Below are positions 1 through 6,109 of a stretch of 8,843 nucleotides of DNA, in pieces. The translations under genes were made by a program, and so were the position numbers. Numbering within the stretch: the stretch's first letter is position 1; each line of letters starts with the position of its first letter. The stretch covers positions 1-8,843 of the forward strand of contig JANXXV010000212.1 of NCBI GenBank assembly GCA_025350445.1, given 5' to 3'. The notes below the pieces were generated by a model, which worked only from the letters and a program-made list of their open reading frames with translations, searched no databases and was not told the DNA's origin. Source of the DNA: Bryobacteraceae bacterium. GTDB taxonomy: Bacteria; Acidobacteriota; Terriglobia; Bryobacterales; Bryobacteraceae.

Positions 1-78
1 TTTAGGCTTGTGGAATTGTTCCCAGTTTCGCTTGCGTCGAAATTCCAGCAGAGCGGTCATGACGCTATTGTTTACCAT
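1..78 (-). CDS. MazG-like nucleotide pyrophosphohydrolase, N-terminal fragment (runs off the window)
   Basis: The 26 codons from the ATG at 78 read M-V-N-N-S-V-M-T-A-L-L-E-F-R-R-K-R-N-W-E, then Q-F-H-K-P-K at the window edge. The pattern L..F R...R.W.QFH.PK is the conserved opening of small MazG-like nucleotide pyrophosphohydrolases, where it precedes the helix carrying the metal-binding EXXE residues; those lie outside the window. Family members (about 100-130 aa) hydrolyse nucleoside triphosphates, often dCTP-like or non-canonical ones, to monophosphate and pyrophosphate in the cytoplasm. The start is well supported by a strong ribosome binding site placed directly after the stop codon of the HNH gene, so this is the next gene of the same operon. 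Whether it belongs to the defence module or is a passenger is unknown. The assignment rests on only 26 residues, but the W-E-Q-F-H-x-P-K signature is distinctive. Confidence 0.72.
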   Translation of the reverse strand, partial: MVNNSVMTALLEFRRKRNWEQFHKPK

Positions 79-84
79 TGGGAA

Positions 85-92
85 CCTCTCCT
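85..92 (-). promoter_or_regulatory. Strong ribosome binding site for the MazG-like gene
   Basis: AGGAGAGG on the minus strand lies 6 bases before the ATG at 78. It begins three bases after the HNH stop codon TGA (98-96). This spacing fixes the start of the partial gene and indicates co-transcription with, and possibly re-initiation from, the HNH gene. Confidence 0.7.
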
Positions 93-95
93 CAC

Positions 96-1040
96 TCACC
101 CAAGATAGGTATTGCTGTTATGCCATTCCAAAAACTTTGACGAAGGCCTATCCTTTTCCGTTGCAGGCACAACGACCAGCTTTCGGCCATGCAGCGCGTA
201 GTAATCCCGGCCATTCTCAAATTCTTCTTTGATCTTTCTGCTTACTTCGACAGAAAGATCGGGCGTGACTGACAAATAACCAGAATCAAATAGTTTGTGA
301 AGGTCTGAGCGCAGCAGCAAGCCGTTAGCCGTAACGTTTGGGCCTGATTTTGCAAACGGTTGGATGTGCGCGGCCTCAAGTACAGGGAGAGTGCGTTCGC
401 CAGTGATAGTGCAGCGTCGCGTGTACGCGTCTGTAACAAGAACTCGAAAGGCCCCTTGGCCAAGCCTGGCTCTGGTTAGGAATTCAGCACCGTACCTTGC
501 GACCTCTTCGGCCGATGGGGAGGCACCGTCTGCTCGAAGAGGAGGCTGCTTAGGAGCTATTCTGGCAAGCCGATCTTGGACTTCCATCCATACTTCTTGC
601 CCAATTCTCTCCTCGCTCTCATAACTCTTTCCCTGGACAATGCTCGGCGCCCAATTGGATGGAGCGGGAATCCAATCTCGCCTTTGAAGAAAGAAAGGAT
701 TCGCCAAAATAGTACATCCGATGGTCGGGTCGTGCTCGTGTGGCTTATTCGATCTGAATTTCTCAATCATCGCCTGCAGCGCTTCGAGAGAAGCAGCGCC
801 ATTCTTTTCGTCGAACGCCTCCCAAGCTAGTGACAACGGCAGATTAGAGTGACTGACAAAGAAGCCACCCCCAGCTATGAAATTATCCGAGCTATGTAGC
901 TTGAAAAGAAAAGGGGCACCAGGCGGGATTATCTGGAATGATCCAGACCCTCCAGGCCGCCAGAAGTTGACCTCATCAGGCTTGCGGCTGGCAAGAAACT
1001 CAAACCACTTATTGTCCGTTACGCCGACATAGAACTTCAT
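96..1040 (-). CDS. HNH endonuclease with N-terminal EVE/PUA-like domain, 314 aa
   Basis: Putative DNA endonuclease, probably modification-dependent. Residues about 1-140 form an N-terminal domain starting M-K-F-Y-V-G-V-T-D with the landmarks EVNFWRPGG, PFLFKLH and GGGFF (58-61), then a region with IGC and IVQGK. The layout resembles PUA-superfamily (EVE/ASCH-like) modified-base readers fused to HNH nucleases in restriction enzymes. Residues about 195-265 are a clear HNH_2-type nuclease: RRC (C210), E-A-A-H (H225), A-N-G-L (N239) and D-L-H-K-L-F-D (H248), the expected His-Asn-His set. The open frame extends upstream to a TTG at 1094 and beyond, but the ATG at 1040 is preferred because the family motif starts there and AGGA lies 4 bases before it. 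It follows the giant helicase in the same direction, 173 bases after that gene's stop, and is followed 17 bases later by the MazG-like gene. The nuclease call is secure; the base-reading role of the N-domain is inferred. Confidence 0.9.
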   Translation of the reverse strand: MKFYVGVTDNKWFEFLASRKPDEVNFWRPGGSGSFQIIPPGAPFLFKLHSSDNFIAGGGFFVSHSNLPLSLAWEAFDEKNGAASLEALQAMIEKFRSNKPHEHDPTIGCTILANPFFLQRRDWIPAPSNWAPSIVQGKSYESEERIGQEVWMEVQDRLARIAPKQPPLRADGASPSAEEVARYGAEFLTRARLGQGAFRVLVTDAYTRRCTITGERTLPVLEAAHIQPFAKSGPNVTANGLLLRSDLHKLFDSGYLSVTPDLSVEVSRKIKEEFENGRDYYALHGRKLVVVPATEKDRPSSKFLEWHNSNTYLG

Positions 1041-1160
1041 AGAGTCCTGGGGCCACCGGTTTGCGCTCCCCTCACCTAAATCACTCGCAATCAAACGGAA
1101 TTCATAGAGGGCAGTTTCGATGTCGTCGACAATTTCTTGGGCGATGATGTTAAGGGTGAT
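1041..1160 (-). pseudogene. Possible relic of an HsdM-type DNA methylase C-terminus, in frame with the HNH gene
   Basis: Directly after the stop triplet TAA at 1163-1161, the frame used by the HNH gene is open for 40 further codons before the ATG at 1040. It has no ATG or GTG and only a TTG at 1094. It encodes I-A-Q-E-I-V-D-D-I-E-T-A-L-Y-E-F, then R-L-I-A-S-D-L-G-E-G. As I recall the family, many type I restriction-modification HsdM subunits end in a helix of the form IAxEIVxDLExALxQFRxIAxDLG, so this looks like the severed tail of a methylase gene that once stood here. The reading continues without a stop into the HNH protein, so a natural N-terminal extension of that protein cannot be excluded. 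Family recognition is from memory of the motif, not from a search. Confidence 0.45.
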
Positions 1161-1162
1161 TT

Positions 1163-1194
1163 ACGGGAAATGGTTCCTGGACACCTTTTCCCGT
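1163..1194. repeat. REP-like imperfect palindrome (hairpin) in the helicase-HNH junction
   Basis: ACGGGAAA (1163-1170) pairs perfectly with TTTCCCGT (1187-1194). After one T-T mismatch, GGT (1172-1174) pairs with ACC (1183-1185), leaving an 8-base loop. The interior TGGTTCCTGGACACCT resembles the GGTTCC(T/C)GACACC-type dispersed palindromes associated with IS200-like REP-associated transposases. It lies 19 bases beyond the helicase stop codon and ends where the methylase-like relic begins. No T-run follows it on the minus strand, so it is not a canonical intrinsic terminator, but it could stabilise or attenuate the operon mRNA here. Confidence 0.5.
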
Positions 1195-1213
1195 TCACTG
1201 ATTTTCTTTTTGT

Positions 1214-4200
1214 TTACCTCAGGAAATCTGCAACAGGCCGACGATTCAGCTTTTCATGGTATGTCTGGTTGCTGTAATCCTTTAGACAGTCATAGCAGGC
1301 CTTTTCGCAATGACATGTACTACAGATCTCATAGGCCTTGCGCACTACCTCTGACCAGTTATTGAATCCCTCTTTAGCAAACCCTGCACCTCCTGGGGTC
1401 CTGTCGTATAGAATAATCTCGACTTTGCCTCCCTCGGTGCGTTTTCCCAGCCAGCGCCAAGAGACTCCGATGTCCATTGCCTCAATGTCCAATACAGCAC
1501 ACAGCCCTGTCTGCAAAGAATATGCGAGTGACTCGACAGAGGGGACTGGTGCCTGGGGGCGAGCGATCAGACAGAACGTTTGAAACTCATGCCCATATGC
1601 TAGAGGAGCCGACTGTTTCCCCCAGGTCAAGGTATTCTCACAGTACACGTTGCCTGAGAATGCCCTAAGCCTCTTGTGCTTCTGACCGGACTTCACCGAA
1701 CTGAGAGGTTCACTGCAGCCACACTTGGGGCAAAGCATAAACCCTTTATTCCCAGGACCGAGATTGTAGCGGAAGAGGTGTCCTTTATCCTTTAAGGCCA
1801 CATGAAACAGTCCGAAGTCGCGAAAAAGGTCCGGTTCGACAAAATCAATAAAGTGGGTGAGCGTTTGTCGTTGGCGAACCAGCGTGGTTTTTCGATGGCG
1901 TGTAGCCCCCTGGTTGTCTTTGTCGATTCGCACACTAAAGGCTACTGGCTCAACGAAAGGCCTGAGGTCTTGGGAAGGATTAATCGTCTTGTGGCAGACG
2001 GCGCATTCTCCCTTAAACTCGCCCTGAGTACGTTCAATTCTGATTTGTTCACAATCCCTGCATTTGGAATACCAACGACGTTCCGGTTTGTCCGTTTCGC
2101 TGACAACATATAGCCCTGCACTCGTAAAAACTTTCTTGTGGGCAATGACCTGAGCTCCTGGTGCAAATTCGGCGATGGCAAGGGCGCGGTCACGACTGAG
2201 TTCTACATCTACATCACGTGACCAACGTGTCCAGCCGGTTTCCAATGTTACGACTTCCAAAGGAAATGCGTAGCGGGGAAGAAATCCACGTTTGGCGAGA
2301 ACCGCAATGACATCACTGCCCAAAAGATCCTTGATAGCGCGTTCTATTTCATCGGTTCTATTTCCTGCTTCGAAAACCTTCTTGCGTTCCGCAACCAATG
2401 CTTTCAACTCGTCAGTAATTCCAATGAGAATCTCCTCATACTTCTCTTTAGCCAAGGCTTTCGCGCCTTGAAATCCTTCAAGTGCCTTTAAGCCAGATCG
2501 TGCCGCTTCGGTTCGAAATATATTTGCTTCACTTTGTTGGCTTAGCCAATTCTCAAATCCACGAAGTACGGCCTGCGGTACTTTAAACCACTGTGAAGGG
2601 ATGTTCTCTCTTGAATCCGGTGCCAGAAAGCTTTCGAGCCGTATACTCTGCGCGATGCTGCCTATAACCCGTTCTTCTACGATCTTGGTTCGTAAGAATT
2701 GTGCAAAGACCATGGCATTGAAATGTCGCTGGGCAATAATGCGGTTGTTTATAAAGACGATTGGGGTTCGCACTTCGCCGGACATCAATCGAGGAGGGTC
2801 ACTCCAGGCATCAGCATCGTATTTCGTCCGACGGCAGAGCGTGACGCAGACGGCGTTTTTATCTTCGCCGCGTCCAGCACGTCCTACCCGTTGGACATAA
2901 TTGGCACTTGTGGGAGGGGCATTACGCAGCAGGACCTTTTGCAGATCTCCGATATTGATTCCCATTTCGAAGGTCGTCGTGCTGCTGAGCAGGTTGACGC
3001 CCTCCGCAGCTCGAAATGCATCTTCAATCTTCTTGGCCAGGTCTTTTTCGATCTGGGCAGTATGCTCTTCTGAGTTCAGGGTGCTGAAATGTGGCACAAT
3101 AGCGCCGGACACCCAACGACCGATCATGTTCTCATTTGCAGGGTTGAAGGACCGAACCAGCAGCTGACCCTCGCATTCCTTACGCGGGCAGCACTGCCCA
3201 GCCGAGTAGGCGGTCACAATCCCACACCGATCACAGACATGTCGGCGAGATGGCTTCACAACAAGAATGCGCTCATGATCGAGTTTCCACTGTCCCCTAA
3301 TTTCAATCAGGAGCAAGTTGGAAGTTAGAAAGCCCCAAATCCGTTCAGCAATGTCCATAATATTGTCTTGCGGAAGAGGAAGCAGGCGCCTCAAATAGCT
3401 GGTAATGAAGTTGTGCCGATATGTACCGTCCTTATTGACAAGAGGTAGCCACCCTTTTGTGTTTCTGATCTTATCTTTTCGCAACACATAGGCTATGGGT
3501 GCAGAAACACGACCGAATGCCGGAGCGTCAGGTTCGACACTTCTTGGAAGCGTGAATGCTTTTGCCTGACGAATAAACCCCAGCAATACTTGGAGTACAG
3601 CGTCGGTTTCAGATGGATTGAGGTGTGGGGCATTCAGGAGTGTGCGAAACAGCCCCTTTTCTCTTTCGTTGACGCGATACTCGACTGCGACCAATCCGAA
3701 ATCTTCTGCAGATTCGCGAGCGGCATCGGGAATCCCAAAGTATGCAAATGTCTCTGCAATCCAGAGGTCTCGCATGCCTTTTGAGTCTGGTTTCTCATCC
3801 GGCAATCGCGAGACCGGCAAGAAGAAGTCTGGATCGTGGAAGTCTGATTCCTTATCGCCGAATTCGGCAAGGTACTGAGCCAGGTCAACGAAGGTCAATG
3901 GCTGGGCCTGTGCCCTTACAACTTCCGTGATCTTGCGTCCCAGATCGTACGAAAATGTCTCTTCCTCAAGGAGGGATGGAAACGCAGCGGCGCGCTGGCG
4001 GTTGTCCGTGAAGCAGAGCAATTTTCGTGGGAGTCTTCCAGCAGTTTTTTGAGGAGTGACCTGGAAATGCGCCAACGGAATGGCCATCGCCATCCCTATT
4101 TCATCGTCAGATTCTTGAAAGCGGCGAACCGGTTCGAGGCCTGAGCTATTTCGCGCCCCGCAGTTCGGACAGGAAGTTAAAGGCTTTTTCTCTTGCTTGT

Positions 4201-6109
4201 AGAGGTTCTCACGATCTCTTGCCCTTCCAGTATTCGGACATTGCCGATGGAAGATCTGTATTGATCGGAGATGGGGCTGAGCACAAGCACAATTATCTCC
4301 TGCCCCCGGGTCATTCTTTTTCCCACAGATCACACACCAATTCAGTTTGGCGGGATTGGCGAATAGGTTCTCTTGTTCTTCATCCTCCTCCTCGCCTTTC
4401 GGCTGCGTCGGATACGGCAAGCTGCCTTCGACACTGAAATAGGACCAATAAGAATCCGCAGCCCAGCTTAATTCCGTACTGAACGAATCAAAATCGGGCC
4501 TCACTTCGTCGGTTTCGTTGTCAGGACTTTGCGCCCGCCGCGGTCCTAAATCTTGCAACGCGCCAAAAAGGTATCCGCACTTGCGGCAGCTTACTACCTC
4601 CACCAACTTTGACACTCTATCAGCACGATGACAAGCTGGGCAGTCTCCTTCGGGCACATCCGTTCCATGCTTTCTTGATACAAAAAAAGCGGCTTCTGTA
4701 TCACAACGATCGGGGCAGTCATTGTGGAGACAGACGTGTAACCCGCCCTGCGCTCTCACAAAATAGTGCAATCGAGTGGGCAAGAGGTCTTCATGTGAGC
4801 CATCTTTCTTGGCGGCTGCGACAATCTCCAAGAGAGCTTGGAGCCCTTCCTTTGATTGTGGGTCCTGTGGCCAAATGGCTGTCGCTGCTTTGTCTAGGAG
4901 CGTTGCTTGGGTGAGTGTTTTTCGGAGTCGATACAGGTTGTCATCGTGAGCAAGCAGATCAGCAAGTGGTTGGTTTGCAGTCTCAGCTCCCAGAAGATGC
5001 CGAACATCGGCTTGAGGATCACCGCGCAAGACCTCAGCTACTTGTAGGTAGTTGTTGAGCGAAGGAGTGAATGCTGGTTGCTTAAGCGAGGGTTCAATTG
5101 TGTCTCCGCCGATCGGGTTGTCTTCTGAAAACGTTTCATCGAAGAGATTAGAGGCAAACTGCCTGACGTTCTTTCTGCTTGAGGGATCATCTTTCTTGCC
5201 AAGTGTCGCGGATGTTGCAATGCATGTGAGCCTCTCAAGACCAAGACGATCTTTGACTCGACGAATCAGGAAAGCAATTTCAGTAGATTGGACACCGCGG
5301 TAGGCATGGGCTTCGTCCAATACCAAGAACTTGAGTCGGGCGTTTTCAAAAATGGGGGCATCGACCGGACGCTCCAATAGATATTCCAGCATCGAAAAAT
5401 TCGTAATAAGGACTTGCGGCGGCGTGGCACGAATGGCGTCACGGTGGTTAAGCTTGTTCGGAATATCTCGTGTGAGTTGATTACTAAGGCGGCGCTCGAC
5501 CTCCTGCTGTAATTGCCGCTGGGTCATGCCTGCGTCAGCTAATTGTTCTCGAATACTTTCTCGAATCCGTCCGACATACTCCTTCTGATCGGTAGGTGTC
5601 TGGCCGGTAAACCGGGCGAATGTAATGTGGGGGTGATCCCGCAACATCTGTTCCCATTCCCCCAATTGGTCGTTGACCAAGGCATTGAGCGGATAGATGA
5701 TAATGGCGCGGAGGCCTGAGGCGGGATCGCTGAGCAAATCATCCAGAATAGGAATCTGATAGCACAGCGTCTTGCCGCTGCTCGTCCCGGTGGCAATGAT
5801 GGCGTTGTGTCTGCCTAGTAAGAGTCGAAGAGCATCTGTCTGATGTTTCCATAAACCGTGTCCACTAAGACGCTGTCGGATTGTCTCGATCGTCTTTGGA
5901 TGCAGCGAGAGTGATTCCAACGGTGCGCCGGGCCGATAATTCTGGGCTTTTTCTAGATAAGGACCGTTGACCAACTCTTGAGCAGAGAGTTTCGCCTCCC
6001 AAGTCTGTTTAGCATGATTGAAGGCATGATGAATTCGGTATTGAGCCTTGAGCAGCTCAAGGTAAGGCAGAAACACCTCTTTATGAAAACGAGTCGTTAG
6101 TGATTCCAT
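1214..6109 (-). CDS. Giant DEAH-box helicase with zinc-ribbon insertions and C-terminal DUF1998 domain (DruE-like), 1631 aa
   Basis: Superfamily 2 ATP-dependent nucleic-acid helicase or translocase. RecA lobe 1: Walker A ATGTSSGKT (106-114), IIYPLNALVNDQ (137-148), TNFSMLEYLL (236-245), DEAH (265-268), ATSATLG (298-304). Lobe 2: FTDNRQRAAAF (700-710), motif V STTTFEMGINIG (1043-1054), motif VI QRVGRAGR (1073-1080). About 370 residues separate the lobes and another 330 separate motif IV from V. These inserts carry Cys pairs at 490/493, 508/511, 592/595, 647/650 and 959/962, and an acidic patch at 573-580. Further pairs are at 1350/1353, 1369/1372 and 1460/1463. The C-terminus is DUF1998-like: YDRTPGGAG (1568-1576) and Cys 1596, 1599, 1605, 1608 before YSNQ. 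Size and order match DruE-type Druantia helicases; DISARM DrmA and MrfA relatives are alternatives. The ATG overlaps the upstream gene by 13 bases, with AGG 9 bases before it. The helicase call is certain; the system assignment is not. Confidence 0.93.
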   Translation of the reverse strand: MESLTTRFHKEVFLPYLELLKAQYRIHHAFNHAKQTWEAKLSAQELVNGPYLEKAQNYRPGAPLESLSLHPKTIETIRQRLSGHGLWKHQTDALRLLLGRHNAIIATGTSSGKTLCYQIPILDDLLSDPASGLRAIIIYPLNALVNDQLGEWEQMLRDHPHITFARFTGQTPTDQKEYVGRIRESIREQLADAGMTQRQLQQEVERRLSNQLTRDIPNKLNHRDAIRATPPQVLITNFSMLEYLLERPVDAPIFENARLKFLVLDEAHAYRGVQSTEIAFLIRRVKDRLGLERLTCIATSATLGKKDDPSSRKNVRQFASNLFDETFSEDNPIGGDTIEPSLKQPAFTPSLNNYLQVAEVLRGDPQADVRHLLGAETANQPLADLLAHDDNLYRLRKTLTQATLLDKAATAIWPQDPQSKEGLQALLEIVAAAKKDGSHEDLLPTRLHYFVRAQGGLHVCLHNDCPDRCDTEAAFFVSRKHGTDVPEGDCPACHRADRVSKLVEVVSCRKCGYLFGALQDLGPRRAQSPDNETDEVRPDFDSFSTELSWAADSYWSYFSVEGSLPYPTQPKGEEEDEEQENLFANPAKLNWCVICGKKNDPGAGDNCACAQPHLRSIQIFHRQCPNTGRARDRENLYKQEKKPLTSCPNCGARNSSGLEPVRRFQESDDEIGMAMAIPLAHFQVTPQKTAGRLPRKLLCFTDNRQRAAAFPSLLEEETFSYDLGRKITEVVRAQAQPLTFVDLAQYLAEFGDKESDFHDPDFFLPVSRLPDEKPDSKGMRDLWIAETFAYFGIPDAARESAEDFGLVAVEYRVNEREKGLFRTLLNAPHLNPSETDAVLQVLLGFIRQAKAFTLPRSVEPDAPAFGRVSAPIAYVLRKDKIRNTKGWLPLVNKDGTYRHNFITSYLRRLLPLPQDNIMDIAERIWGFLTSNLLLIEIRGQWKLDHERILVVKPSRRHVCDRCGIVTAYSAGQCCPRKECEGQLLVRSFNPANENMIGRWVSGAIVPHFSTLNSEEHTAQIEKDLAKKIEDAFRAAEGVNLLSSTTTFEMGINIGDLQKVLLRNAPPTSANYVQRVGRAGRGEDKNAVCVTLCRRTKYDADAWSDPPRLMSGEVRTPIVFINNRIIAQRHFNAMVFAQFLRTKIVEERVIGSIAQSIRLESFLAPDSRENIPSQWFKVPQAVLRGFENWLSQQSEANIFRTEAARSGLKALEGFQGAKALAKEKYEEILIGITDELKALVAERKKVFEAGNRTDEIERAIKDLLGSDVIAVLAKRGFLPRYAFPLEVVTLETGWTRWSRDVDVELSRDRALAIAEFAPGAQVIAHKKVFTSAGLYVVSETDKPERRWYSKCRDCEQIRIERTQGEFKGECAVCHKTINPSQDLRPFVEPVAFSVRIDKDNQGATRHRKTTLVRQRQTLTHFIDFVEPDLFRDFGLFHVALKDKGHLFRYNLGPGNKGFMLCPKCGCSEPLSSVKSGQKHKRLRAFSGNVYCENTLTWGKQSAPLAYGHEFQTFCLIARPQAPVPSVESLAYSLQTGLCAVLDIEAMDIGVSWRWLGKRTEGGKVEIILYDRTPGGAGFAKEGFNNWSEVVRKAYEICSTCHCEKACYDCLKDYSNQTYHEKLNRRPVADFLR

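Noticed and set aside
1041..1094. TTG start at 1094 giving a 332-aa HNH protein
   Set aside because: The extra 18 codons belong to the methylase-like relic, and the family's conserved opening begins at the ATG at 1040, which has AGGA just upstream.
1802..3328. Several plus-strand open frames of 80-124 codons inside the helicase gene
   Set aside because: They lie antisense to a protein with continuous, clearly recognisable helicase and zinc motifs, and their translations look like shadow sequence.
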